DNA of 64,000 nt from Anaspis maculata (lineage: Eukaryota; Arthropoda; Insecta; Coleoptera; Scraptiidae): the NCBI GenBank assembly GCA_949128115.1, contig OX421962.1:62785787-62849786 (forward strand). The letters are read 5' to 3'. Below the pieces are notes generated by a model. That model made no database searches. It had not been told where the DNA came from and saw only the letters and a program-made list of their open reading frames with translations. A program made the translations under genes and the position numbers. Each line of letters starts with the position of its first letter. Position 1 is the stretch's first letter. Below, one piece after another: positions 34,762 through 48,700 of the stretch.

Positions 34762-36483
34762 TAGTTTTTCATGGAGACGTAGTGACTCTTTGAGTGCCTG
34801 CCCACCTTCCTTTGGGCTAAACCTGCCACGATCCCTTGAATCTTGCACTGCTGCTGCATGCTGACACGAATGTGTTACGGTTTGGGAATCACTTTGCCCT
34901 TACCGGTTTTCTTCAGTGTGGAGAGAGAGATGACGTAATCAATCTTTCAGTAGCGTATGCTATTTTTGTGACTGATTTTTGAAGACTTTATTCTCTCTTT
35001 TGGAAGGAAATTTGATAAAATGAGTTGCAGGGAATATTCTTGAATGCCATGAATACTCATGAAGACTAAAACAATGCTAAGGGTGGTGATTTCACCCTAT
35101 ATAATACTGTCACAAGTTGCTAGACTCTGGTGCGATTCCACTACATTCGTGAATTAACACGAAAGCGTCTACCTACTGGTATATTCGAGGTGATAGCTCC
35201 AGAAGGTTCAAGAAAACTGGAGATGGGGACGCCCGAATAAGACACATATGCGCAATGGGCGGAGGTGCGGCGCTTGAGGGCTTGACAGAAAACGGACTGC
35301 CAGACATTGCATGTTTTCCAAAATTTCAAACCCAAATATCTCGAAAACAAAGCTTCCAATCAAAATTTTGCAGGAGTAACTTTTTTCCTAAATTGAAAGT
35401 AGAATCCCACAATGAAGAACGGACGGAATATTCAAAATGTGCAGAGCGCCTATAACATACATTTTTCTGAGCCAGGACGACTAGACTAGGCGGCTACCTG
35501 AATTAAGTTTGCTCGATTACAACAGAAACACCCTATATTTGCACCTTCCATGGTTGAGGAGTTCAGCATCAGTTCTCACAAAACTCAGATAGAATTGAGT
35601 TTTAAAAAAAACTTATTGAAAATTCAAGTTTTGACAAAAGTGAAATTTGAAAACAATTGAGCAGGTTTGAGAGCAAGTTGAAAAGTTTTGCAATACCTAG
35701 CAAGAATAAATCTAAATAAGTGAAATGAAAATTATCCTAATTCGTGACAATTACGAAAACAAGAAGGACGGCACTTTTGACTGAGACACCCTCGGAGGCA
35801 CCCTTAGCCCAACTCAGATTCCAAGTCAATAAATTCTCTTTTGTCTTGGTTCAGAATATTTCGTTGAAAAAATGCTGTTACGGGGAAACGAGTACGGCTT
35901 TCTTTGACGATATTCTGCGAGCAACCCTCTTATTAAATACTGAATCGGAACGTCGCCATCGGAAAAGAAGAATCCCTCTCGTTAAGATCGCGAATTGAAA
36001 CGTCACGTTCTTTTTGTTGCGTATCACGGTTGTTTTTCTAGGCACATAACTGCGCGCCGGCGAACATAAAAGTAAAATTGCGAAACTGCGAAATTTATGC
36101 ACAGATAACAGGGAATGGAAGCGGTTGAATCGTCGAAGCAAATGTCACATTTCCGCTCTCAGAATTCGCGGAGGAGCATCATCATCGCATCATACACAAA
36201 TCATATGAAAACATTCAAAGTAACAAAGAGCGGAGATTACGCTCGCCACTATCTAAATATCACATGGTAATAGTTCTGAAATCTAAACCTAATATTCCAA
36301 CATCAATCGTATTTCATAATCAAATAAATTATTAAAATTCGTGCGCGCTGTAACAAAACATAAAGTTTATACAAGTAAACAGAACAAAAATATAAACAAA
36401 ATATACAAATATGTACAAAATATAATTATTATATCTATCTACCTACACGTCAATTTATATACCCTAATGTGAATTTGTTTTTG
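34762..36483. other. Sequence downstream of the Stubble stop codon
   Basis: It should hold the Stubble 3' UTR, but no convincing polyadenylation signal was located on the minus strand. The stretch near 35400-35450 is shared with the insertion inside element A; an AACACCCTATA end lies at 35525. Confidence 0.4.
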
Positions 36484-36768
36484 TTATGTGACGTTTTTCA
36501 ATATCCAAGGCACAAACTTTGATATTCTCGTGCAGACTCCGGGCAAGTTGGCCTCGGCACATCCGATCCCCCACGAAATGATTCCTGCTAGGAAATAGCG
36601 GCCATCCTTACCGCGGACCTGGAGAGGCCCGCCGGAATCGCCCTGGCATGAATCTTGGCCTCCGGTTTCGTGTCCTGCACAGAGGAAGATCTCCGGAATA
36701 AATTCGTGCCTTCCGGCGCGCAGAAACATGCTCTTGCACCGGTCGTTGCTCACTATAGGAACTTGAAC
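36484..36768 (-). CDS. Sb: Stubble terminal exon with catalytic serine
   Basis: Acceptor TTTGTGCAG immediately precedes 36768. 94 codons and a stop: VQVPIVSNDRCKSMF, GGQDSCQGDSGGP, GIISWGIGCAEANLPGVC, WILKNVT. It enters in phase 0. All expected cysteines are present. Confidence 0.95.
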   Translation of the reverse strand, partial: VQVPIVSNDRCKSMFLRAGRHEFIPEIFLCAGHETGGQDSCQGDSGGPLQVRGKDGRYFLAGIISWGIGCAEANLPGVCTRISKFVPWILKNVT

Positions 36769-39700
36769 CTGCACAAAGAAAAACAGAAAATAACTTTTTT
36801 ATACAGTGTGTCCTAGATTGAATTTTGAGAAGATGAAAATAAAACCTCTAACACTTAAGTCAAATAGATGCTCACAGTTGATAAGTTTTACGTCTTTTTT
36901 GCATTAGAGTATTAAGCTATGGAAAAATGTGTTATGTTGGTAGGAATGATACGATGTTAACTTGATGATATAACGTCTTGGCAGCTAGTTGTCTGAAAGT
37001 GCTATGTATAGTGAGGCAGTTGTCACCGTCCATTGTGACGTGGTATGTACGTGCAAGTGAAGATTTTTTAGATAACGTAGCAGAAATAGGAATACGTGAG
37101 TTTTCTTGAAGTGAGAATTTTGCTGCAGTCAGTAAGGCACATCGTCTACCAGGGTGAGTTAGTGATGATGCCGGAGATCGGCGGTATTGAAGAAAATGGA
37201 ATAAAAATGGAAACTCGAAAATTTTCACTTGCGCGTATATCATGTCGTGATGGTGGTGACAACTCTCACATTATACGGGGTGTTTATAAGAATCTGTGAT
37301 CGCGGCAGGCATGGGTCAGGCCGAAAAACGCAGTAACAGGCGTAATTGTAGTGATCGAAAGCGGATTCCAAAGGCGATGCGATCACAGACATTTATAAAC
37401 ACCCGGTACAAAGCACATTTAGACAACTAGCTGCCAAGACGATAGCATCAAGTTGGCATCATAGGTACCATCCGTATAACAAACCTACACCTTTTTTTCA
37501 AAGCTTGCTCAAAAGCCACAGAATCATCTGCGCCATATACCACGTATACCACTTATACTCAGTACACTTACAATTTTTTGTTGATTGGTCTATTTATCTA
37601 TTGATAATTATTATTGAAATCAAAAACTAATATACAGGCTGGTCCATCCTAGCGTGATTATCCCATAGCGGTCTTACCGTTCAAGATAGAGAGAAAGATG
37701 TGGGAACAAAGTTATATGGTTTAATGAGACCTATAACCTAAAATTATTTTCAGCTATACAGGCTGTCCCATTTTGACGGGATCAACAAAACATCAATTTT
37801 TTTTAATAAAACACCCTATATTTTCTTGCGCTTTCGGATTCAGCTTTTCCAATTGTCTTATGCCTGTATTTTTGTTTTTGAATTGTGTGGCAGTGCTACC
37901 AACTAAAAATTGAAAACTGAAAAAAATCGCATTTCCACAGTACCAATCTTGAAAAAATCGTAGCGGCCTTGCTTTCCAAAACTAAGAGATGAAACTTGAC
38001 ATGGTGATAGTCAAGTCACAGACCAATATACCAATGTCAAAAAATTGCGATTTCTTGATACAGGGCGTTCGCAAAAAAAAATCAAACTCTATAATTTTCA
38101 ATGTCTCATAGCTCATTTTTTCAAATAGCATGCCCCTAATTTTATAACGTTATCTGATAGCTTTTTTTATCCTCTTTCATTTTTACTAGGGGTACCCTAC
38201 CCTTGAAATTCATTTTTTTCAAGATAATCGGAAATTTTCACAAAATTTGTGATTTTTTAAATTTTTTTCACAAATTGAATTGGCCGTGATGAATGACAGA
38301 CAAGCCAAATAGTACGCAACTCTCAGTTAGTCAGTCTGAATATTGTCGAACAAAGAAAAATGACTTTACGCGAGAGAAAATGATTGATATGATATTCTGG
38401 TAATAATCCAGATATCCAGGATCCCACTTTGTTTTTTTCTGCGTTGAAGCCATTTTTTTTTTGTTCGACAATATTCAGACTGACTAACTGAGAGTTGCGT
38501 ACTATTTGGCTTGTCTGTCATTCATCACAGCCAACTCAATTTGTGAAAAAAAAATAAAAAAATCACAAATTTTGTGGAAATTTCCGATTATCTTGAAAAA
38601 AATGAAGTTCAAGGGTAGGGTACCCCTAGTAAAAATGGAAGAGGAAAAAAAAAGCTATCAGATAACGTTATAAAATTAGGGGCATGCTATTTGAAAAAAT
38701 GAGTTATGAGACATTGAAAATTATAGAGTTTGATTTTTTTGTGAACGCCCTGTATCAAGAAATCGCAATTTTTTGACACTGGTATATTGGTCTATGACTT
38801 GACTATCACCATGTCAAGTTTCATCTCTTAGTTTTGGAAAGCAAGGCCGCTACGATTTTTTCAAGATTACTGTGGAAATGCGATTTTTTTCAGTTTTCAA
38901 TTTCTAGTTGGTAGCACTGCCACACAATTCAAAAACAAAAATACAGGCATAAGACAATTAGAAAAGCTGAATCCGAAAATGCAAGAAAATATAGGGTGTT
39001 CTATTAAAAAAAATTGACGTTTTGTTGATCCCGTCAAAATGGGACACCTGTATAGCTGAAAATAATTTTAGGTTATAGGTCTCATCAAACTATATAACTT
39101 CTTTTCCACATCTTTTTCTCTATCTTGAAGGGTAAGACCGCTTGGGATAATTACGCTAGGATGGACCACCCTGTATGTATTTCCATTTTCATTCCAAAAT
39201 GTGATGTGACGTACTCACTACTCATAATAAGCCATAGTTTGCTATTGACTCATGATATAGAAGTTTGGATATATCGAAGAGCTACAACCTACCCCTAGCG
39301 CACGTCACGTAAATAAACATGGTCCGAAATGGCCGCACAACGTCGGAAATCTGTGGAAACCACTTTTACCTGTCGAGAGGTTTTCCAAGCTCAGACACAG
39401 TGACTACGTTTATGGCAAGGCTGAGCACCGACACCAACGACAATAGTGGATTTCATCCTAATTTTTAACGTGTGGCGCATGCGCACTTCTTCGAACAAAG
39501 TCACAAAGTAATAATAAGTATGCCTACAAACTATGCCAACCCAGTCAGTCAACCAGCCGTTATCAGCCGTCAGTGTGATCAGTATTTTGCCAGAAGGTAA
39601 GGTAGTCAGTGACAGTAGCTAACCTCAAAGTAGTTCTTTGGTGGTTCGAAGTAGAATTTTGTGACCCTGTTTTTGGCAAAAACAGTGCTACAAAGTAGTA

Positions 39701-42700
39701 ATTATATAACCGAAATAAAGAAAATCTGTTGTGGCACCACAATATTTTCCCGGCTAGTATCCAGGAGCCTATGGAAATTTTTGTTCAAGACATCCCTTCG
39801 GGTAGAAAGTTGGAATATAAGAGGAGGATTGAAAGTATTGGAACAAATGTACAGCATCTTCATAGCCCCCTCCTAAGTGCTGTAAGACCTTGTGGTTGGT
39901 GGAGGGACTCAAGTAACTGCGATGATCCTGAGACCAATGCTGACGGGAGCCTGGGCTCCTATGATAGAGCCAACCATGTCGGTAAGGTCGATGAAGAGCG
40001 GTGAAAGCCAAGAAACAGCACAATACCAGGCAGCCAGGCTGAGGCTGTCTGATCTACGACGCGCTCCGGGGGGCCGGAGGCGAGGCTTGTCGGGTGGGAA
40101 AGCCGGGTGGGACAATATGTCGAGAGGTACGAAACCGGGTGGCAGTTATTCCGGGAGGTTATTCCGACGAGGCGGAGATAGAGTGCTGCGAGATGGTCGA
40201 GGAGGGGGTCAGCTGAGGTGAAGGATGCCAGGCTAGAGCTAGTATGATCTCGACACAAAAAGCAAAAAGCATTCCCCTCATTTCGAAAAAAGCATCTTTA
40301 TTGCAATTGGACAAAACATTGAATCGAAATAGAAATCGAAAAATCGATAAGGCTCAATTTGAGTTCCATCACTTGAGTCCGATTTCGATAAGTTGATAAG
40401 GTTCTGCATTTTCAACTAGAAAACTCTCGGAAAAATGGGAAAAGGAATTGTTGGAAAAGGATCAAGAAGCAGTTAACTACGCCTGCTATTAGTCTAGGAT
40501 CTTTTCGGATAAAAAGCAATGCTAGAGGCAAGTCATGTTAAAGTTTGGCAACATACGTTTTAAGGGTATTTGGACCCCGCTGAATACGAAAACCATTGTT
40601 GCCAAGCCGAATTTTGCACCGGAAGCCCGCAATAGGGGGGTAAAGGGGAGGGAAGACCAAAAATCACTATTTTTCACCATTTTTGATGTCGGGACTGCGA
40701 CTTGTCATCAACGTGAAGTGAATTACATCATATCTTGATTCACTGAGGTCTTATACTACCATATTGACATAATTATTGTCAAAATTTCCAGAAGGGGAAG
40801 ACTGGTGGGGGGAATGTTGACTGTGTAGATGATTCTTCATTTCTCTCGATTTTGAGTAAATATAAACATGTTTGGTATCTTTTCCGACTAAATTTCATAT
40901 TCTCTATTCAACTATGGTGTTCAAATTGCAATAGAAGCGAGTTTGAACAAGTCTCACATGATGAAACATGTTTTTTGTCGATATTTTTTTACGTCTTTCA
41001 CTGTGTTATTTTACTGCAAATCGGCATTTTTTTCCTCAAAATTTTTGCGTAGTTCGTTAGTTTCATGTATTTACCATGATATAGGCATCCAATTGATTTG
41101 CCTCCACTTTTTTAAATATGAAGAAAAAAAAATTTTTGTGGAAATTGTTTGGCCCTACTTTTCAACTTTATTTTTTGCTGTATGGTGTATGTATGATCAA
41201 AACTCAAGTTTTTCATATTTTAGAAAGTGAAGACACACTTAGTATGTGAATGTATTGTGTAAAATACACCAGACTGACAAATTACGCAAGAATTGTCGAA
41301 AAAAACTCCGATTTGCATTGAGATATCATAATTTATAGAATTAAAAAAAATACGCTAATGAAACTGAAGAGAACTTGGTGCAACCGAAGGCAGATACGTA
41401 CATTACCCTAAACCTTAAGTTGAATAATACAATTATAGGTTTTATCATTCACATTTATTACATTCGATTTCAAAATCTCTTCATCTACCTCTTCTCTGGG
41501 TATTATTAGAGGAATGCGGCTTTTTCGAATATAGGTACATCTATTCTCATGAACGTAAATTTTGAGGAGTTGTTCTTTTTTAGAGGTTGATGGTAGAGAA
41601 CACCTGCCTAAGACGTTCGAAAAAGGTAACTTTTCTTGGAGGTTTGATAGATCATCTCACGGAAATCCAAAAAAGGTAACCTTCCTTAGAGCATAATCAA
41701 ACATACCAAAGAAAATTAATTTTTTTTTTGAGCTGAAATAGAACTTCTTAGAGGAGTTGGAGAAAGGTAACCTCAAGGGTTACCTTTGGAGCTTTGTAAC
41801 TTTATAAAACATTCAGAATAAGTTTTAAAAAGGTAACCTTCTTTGGAGCTTGAGAGAATATCATAGAGAAGTTGGAAAAAAGTAACCTCTTTAAAGCTTA
41901 ATAGAACATCTCAAAGAAGTGCAAAAGTGGTAAAATCGAGGGTAAAATTTTTGGAGCTCAAGAGAACATCACAAAAAAGTTGGAATAAGGTAACCTCTCT
42001 GTATCTTGATAGGGCATATCAAAGCCGTTTGGAAGAGGTAACCGTTTCTCGAGCTCAATAGAACTTCTCAGGCCTCTCTGAGAGGACTCTTGTTCACTGG
42101 GCATCAGGTTCTGATATGAAAAACTCTTCTTTTGGAAAAAAGTACATTCGAGAATATCTCAGCTAAGGTTTTGTTCATAATTATGAGGTGGAGGACCACA
42201 GTTTTTCATCATACAATAAAATAATAGCAAAAAAAAAGTTGAAAAGTAGCGCCAAACAGTTTTCACAAAAAAATATTTTTTTCATATTTTAAAAGTTAAA
42301 GGCACATCAGTTACATGACTGTATTGTGTGAAATACACCAGACTAACGAACTTCGCAAAAATTTTGAGTAAAAAATGCCGATTTGCAATATATAACACCG
42401 TTCAAAGTGGTAAAAAAATTGACAAAAAAACATGTTTTATTATCTAAAACTTGTTCAAACTTGCTCCTATTGTAATTTTGACACCATAATTGAACTGAGA
42501 ATATGAAACTTGATGGGAAAAGATACCAAACATGTATATATTCACTCAAAATCAAGAGAAAAGAAGAATCATCTTCACAGTCAACATTCCCCCCACCAGT
42601 CGCCCCCCTATGGAAATTTTGACAGTAATCATGTCAAGATGATAGTATAAGACCTTAGTTAATCAAGATACGATGTAATTCACCGCACATTGATGACAGG

Positions 42701-45700
42701 TCTCAGTCCCGGTATCAAAAATGGTGGAAAATGGTGATTTTTGGTCTTACCCCCCCTTTACCCCCCCATTGCGGGCTTCCGGTGCAAAATTTGGCTTGGC
42801 AACAATGGTTTTCGTATTTAGCGAGGTCCAATTACCCTTAAAACATATGTTGCCAAACTTTAACATGACTTGCCTCTAGAACCACTTTCCAGGCCACTTT
42901 TTCAAAAATGATCCTAGTCTATATGCTGGTTTGAAAAAAAAAAAGTGAAAATCTATTTTCGGGATAAAAAGTAAAAATCTTTCCTTCAACTACGACTTGC
43001 AGCAAGTCTGCACCTGAAATAAATATTTCGTAGGGCTCATCGTAGGTCGAAGTTATCACTGCAGTTTAGCTTTTCTCGACCTCCCACCAACACTCTCGAC
43101 CTCCCACCAACACGGAAGGGATATTGCAGTCGTGCAGAAAAAAAATTGAGATTTGATCGGATATATCCATTTTGAGGTCCCTCAAGACGATTGAGACCAT
43201 TTTCGGAATGGTGTCAGTCTGTGTGTGTGTGTCTGTCTGTGATCTCCCACGATAATTGCCGATCCGTTGACCCGATCGACTTCAAATTTGGTATACGGAC
43301 ATGGTTTTTCTGTGAAATGAGACCATTAGTTTTTGGCTGTCATTTGTTTAACAAAAAGTGTCGCTATCGACAAATGTCAGAAGCTATATCTCACGGAACT
43401 TGACTTCCGTCAAGTCTGTCCGTCCGACTTCCGGATCTAGAACAGTTGGAAGTATTGCCCTACCTGTCATCTGTCAAATGATTGAAAAATGTCAAAGTAT
43501 AAAAAATTTACCATTTAATTATTCAAAATATGTTCGAAATTTGGCAGGAAGCAACACAACAAAAGAGTCAAATTGAGTCTGCAGTTGCAGTTTTGCACCA
43601 TTTTCCAGTCGGGCGTTACGAATTTCCAAAATTACTCCTAGCCGTTGCCACCCCGAGAGAGCCTGTCGCCCGTGTTTTATGACTCGCTTTGATGCAGGAC
43701 TCCACTCAAAAATTCATTCCTGCTTGGGGATTGACTTTTTTCGGAAAATTCTAACTGATATCGAAAGTAGATTGGATTTGGCGTCGTTTAGACCCATTTT
43801 CAAAATCGACACGGCTCCAATTTTCCGACGGTAATTCTTTCAAAGTGGAATTTGCACATTCCGTGAATTTAAAAAAAACTGCAGTGCAAACTTCACGCAC
43901 CGCACGAGCTCCATGAAAGATTTATTTCAGGTGCTGACAATGAAAGTGGGAAGATAAGATTGAATTAATTTTTGGAGGAAAAACTTTTGAAGTCGGACTC
44001 ACGGTTTTCAAGCTTTCCTCTCTGGGAAAACAGCAAATTTTCCAGTTTTTTATCCCGTGGACAGTTTGTCACCATTTTATTTGATGATGAATTCGAGAAT
44101 CAAAATTACATGGTAGGTAAGTATTTAGGTAGTTTCTGTACAAGTGTAGGTACAACTATAAAAGCAGGTACCTTCTACTCGAATCAGTGCTAACGGGGTT
44201 GGCTGAACTTTCATTAATTATTCAAGGAGTTTGCTACAAACATTCCATTATTATGAGGTAGGTAGGTACCTACTTTGCATGGCATCCGGGAAAATAATAG
44301 AACTATATCTAGTCAAGGCGCTCCTAACACTAGCTTACTAATCGCAGTTTATTATGTGTACCTGTCGCGGTGTAACTGTTGTTTTCCTGTTTGTTTTCAT
44401 GTAATTTTCAGGACTCTGGGTGGTGGGGGTTTTCACAAATTTTCGGTTAAATACGTAATAATTTTGCTTATGCAACAACAAAACAGCAAAGGGGATGCCT
44501 AATTTATTGTGTCAGTCTTTTACAGTCAAAGGAGAGAGGTAATAAGACCGGAAGCGAAAGACAAAAATAATTTAAGCAGCATCAGTTGAAAACAAACTTT
44601 AAATCCTTTTGGGACGAAACTCCGCCATAATTGTGAATGTAAACGAACGCCAGAATAGTCGTGTAAAATTCAATATTAAAACTTTCTCTCCAACGACTCG
44701 AGTTTTAATCTTTGGACAACAAACCGTGAAATAATGAATTTTTTATTTGCAAAGCCAGATCTCTCAAAATAGCCGAGGGTTATGCCGTATTTTCGTCAAG
44801 TTTCCAATTAGTAATCTGATTTAATTCTGATTAGTTCTATTCATTTTATTGTCACGTTTTCTTCTATAATTCTATAATCAACACCGTTGAGTGAACATTC
44901 CATAGACGCGCAACTGATGACATTTCACACTCTTGACATTGGTTTTGGCAAGATATTCGCCAGCTGCGGCTGCGACCCACGGGGTGAGGTAGTAGCTTGC
45001 TTCACTTTGGCAAATTTATTCTGAAGAATTTTTGAGAAGTATTATAGGAGTGAGCTCATACAAGAACAAAGCCCTTCCAATACTCCATTTATAAAAGGTG
45101 TTTTTTTTAAATGAACTGGCTGTGTCTGTAGAAATCTCAGTTCAACTTAGGTTCTCTAGAGCATAGCAGATTATTTCGGAAATGTTTTTCTTAGGTTGAG
45201 CGAAATCAGTGGAGCGATTTCATATTTTTTGTATTATTTATTCTCGTTCTATAGTTTTTCTTGATATTAAATACCTGAATGCACAGGTGAAGTCAATAAA
45301 TTATTATCAATATTAGTTATGATGGAAAACTATTTTCTTAAGGGCTGTAGTTTTCGTTTCTGAAATATATTTTTGGGGATCAGTTTCATCGATTAACAAA
45401 GTTTGAACACTTGAACTCCAAGCAACCTGTACAGTTCTCCTGGTGATGAAGTCCAAGACTTTGCCTCCAAATAAATTTTCAATAATATTAAAACTATGTA
45501 TGTTTTTTAACATTTTTCAAATTTAATTTATTTCTCTAAACTGAGCTCTAAACTGCACAGCATTTATTTTCTGCTATTTTACGACACCCTGTATACAACG
45601 ATTCATGCAAATAACTTTCTGACAATTGGATACATTTGACAAAAGGTAACTAGGTTTGAAGGAAGGTCAGTTGCGTTGATGAACTGTTGCACTGGCACCA

Positions 45701-48700
45701 CTGATAACAGAAGTGGTAACTAGACGGGTAACAAAGTTTCGTTCAAACTCGCATATTAATGGATCCGCTCCACAGAGTTCATTTAGCTTCGAAACCCTTA
45801 GTTCTAATACATTTATTCACATTCACGTGGGTCACTAATGAAAACCTATTCCAAAAGCTTTCCAGGATTCAATTGAACTTACTCGCTCTACACCTTTTAG
45901 AATCTCTATAATATGAAAATGTTGCGTAGAACGATTCACACTAAGAGTACAAACTTATACAAAAAATGACGCCGAAAGACGGACAATGTAATTATTCAAC
46001 AAAATTTAATGTTTGTACATTTTAGAAGCTCTCATCCAGACACAAAACCTGTCTTGTGCACTCTCTCCGCGAGTAGTCAACGCCGATGAACGAATTCTTA
46101 TTGAAACCAGAATCAATCAATCCCACTAATGGGATTACGTAGACGCGAATTCCACGTGCCGCCGCCAACACTGCTCCACAATACCCACCTCTTGCAGAAC
46201 GGATGGGAGGGTGCCTCCTTCGCTAAGACGTCCCCACCCTGTCACTGTGGCGTTCTCCCCAATAAGGAGATCATCCGAAGCTGGTAGACAAATGGGAGAG
46301 ATGTGCGGAGCAAATTCCAGCGGTTTGTCAAGCTGCACCAGCGCCAGGTCGTACTCGTACGTGAAAAAATTGTACTTGGGATGCACGACCTTCCTCGACA
46401 CGGCTCTCTCCACGTAGGGTAACTCTTCTTGAACACTTGAAAAATCGTATTCTCCCACTCGGATTCGGATCTGGGATGTGAGCAAACTGCAAAAGAATAC
46501 ATCAGTGTCAAATCTTGTGCATAATAAACTGCTCACAAAGGAAAGCGACAGTAGATAATGACAGTATCGAAAATTTTAGCCTTTTTAATGATATTTTAAT
46601 CCAATTTGAATAACATCATTCGTTGGCTTTCTCCTTCAACAAGCTATCCTGCTAGTGCGAAACTTCAGTCTCTTCACATTTCTTCATTACATTTTTTTCA
46701 ATGGTGGTATGTAAAGCGATGCAAAACCACTCAAGTTTAACGTGTGCCGTTTTTGTAATATATTTTTCTAAATTTCAATCATGAAAAAAAAAATTGATGC
46801 CCCAATATTTCGAGATGCTCGGTTTTAGATTTCTCGAATTGGATGTCTAAAATGGAGATACGATTTTTTTTTGACTGATGCATTCATGTTCTCACGGTGT
46901 CTCAAAAGATGACAATTTCGACGCAGTTTGAAAATTGATGCAATTTGGTATGCTCTAACTGGATATCTCACCCACGACATGCGTCGTCCATTATTTTCAA
47001 CTGGGCGGATGAAGTTTTTTCTCAAAATTCCTGCCTTGTTTAAAATGTTCTCTCTATAATTTTGACCTTCTACCTAAATGTGAATCCGTTAATAAATAAT
47101 TTCACTTTCAGTTTCAAAAACTCTTGAAATGTTTGAAAATGATATTTTTTTTTTAAATAATCAATACTCCAATGTCTGATAACTAATCCGAGTCACTCTC
47201 ATCTATTTTGAACTCCGACTATAGAGCGATGTAGTAAAATTCACTGTTCATTGAAAATAACAAAACGTTTAAAAATAAAGCATCCAATTCCAAGGACAAG
47301 AAGCCTTACCGTTTCCACCGTTTCATTCAGCGAGCACCAGCACTTTTAAAATGGCTCTATCGTATAAGTGAATGTTAAGTTAATTTGTCCCCTAACTTTG
47401 TTCCAGCTGTAAACTTAATTTCAGTTTCGCTAAAAGCAGGAGTTTTAATTAAACAAGGGGACACATCCACCGTCAGTGGACCAAATGGATATACAAAAAG
47501 AAACTGTGTGCCAGCTAACTGCGTGTTTACTGACAGATTATGTTATAAATAAATTTTCTTAATTATTTCGAAAAGAACAGCAGAACACAGCGGAGAACCA
47601 AACTTCTTTTATTGCAGTTTCTTAACTCGATTTGCCCGCCAGCCGGGCAGCCGAACGAAACAAATTATGTTATTTAATTACTCGAAAATTCCCCTATAAC
47701 TGAATTACTAAACCGTTAAGTAAGCGGTGAAAAGGATGCGGACATTCAAATGGAAGTAGAGGAAACCTTTCTAGCGCATTTTCCATCTTGATGAAAATCG
47801 CTATTGCAGCCACTTTGTCCGTCCGTCCGTTCCTAGAACTCCTCGCAAACTAGACGCCCTAGCTTTCTGATTTTTTCGCTGTTACATAGATGCCACTACC
47901 AGAGCTGGGCTAGGCTATATTGAATGTCTATATTGCGCCGCCAACATAGAGAAAACCGCCCCCGATCAACTTGAAATAACATGATATTGCAATTTCTCCC
48001 AACCTAATGCCCTGGTGTTCTCATTTTATGGATAATACATAGTTGCCACTTATAAACGTGAGCCCAGAAACATTCCATCCTCAATATGCGCCACCGACAT
48101 GGAAAAATTGCTAAAAACCGCCCCCAATCACTCTAAAATGTAAAACATAAACCCGAAAGCAAAGAGATCTAATTCTTTCGCTACCTATATGAATAGCTGA
48201 ATAAAAATGGAAAAGGATAAGCTACTTTTGATTGGTCGCCGCCCGCAGATTCTGCCCCCAAACAACGAAAAGTGCAACTTTCACAATTGTTACTGATTGA
48301 GATGTTTCCTCAAACATTTATAAACTGCTAACTCAAACTGTGCAACATTTGCTTAGCCGAACGCTGGCTCCCACACGCCGCCCCCCAAAGTAAGATATAA
48401 ATGAAAAACATAAATCCGAAGACATAGCGATCCAAGTCTTTTGCTATATGGATAACTGAATAAAAATGGGAAATTATAGGCTACTTTTGATGGCGCCGCC
48501 TCCAGCTTCCCCCCCCCCCCTCCCAAAAAAAAAGAAAAACGGAACTTTCACAATTTTCACTGATTGTCTCATATTTCCTTAATCATTCAGAAACTCTCAA
48601 CTCATACTGTGCAACAGTTACTTTGCCGACTGCTGCCGCCCCACACGCCGCCCTAAAAGTAAGAGATAGGTAAATGGAAAACATAAACCCGAAGACATAC

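Larger units (their letters stand above)
39710..43080 (+). mobile_element. Repeat family P, copy interrupted by a foldback
   Basis: 39710-39840 matches 51165-51290 ('ctagtatccag...cctatggaaatttttgt'); 40430-40474 matches 51440-51490; 42931-43080 matches 51495-51715 ('cgggataaaaagt', 'gtctgcacct', 'tttcgt'). The stretch 39890-40250 is GC-rich and not part of the matched family; its open frames are Gly/Arg-rich and unidentified. Confidence 0.7.
36769..46188. other. 9.4-kb Stubble intron
   Basis: Its donor reads GTGGGT at 46188. It contains the three-level nest, the large foldback and two family P copies. The stretch 44076-46188 otherwise shows no gene; a lone CACCCTGTA element end lies at 45585-45595. 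Confidence 0.85.

Noticed and set aside
41600..42090. CRISPR-like spacing of repeats
   Set aside because: The units diverge along their whole length and there are no unique spacers; it is a minisatellite in a eukaryotic genome.
46135..46188. Read-through of the Stubble Asp exon to a stop at 46135
   Set aside because: Residues after LQE do not fit the family; the GTGGGT donor at 46188 joins perfectly to VQVPIVSN.
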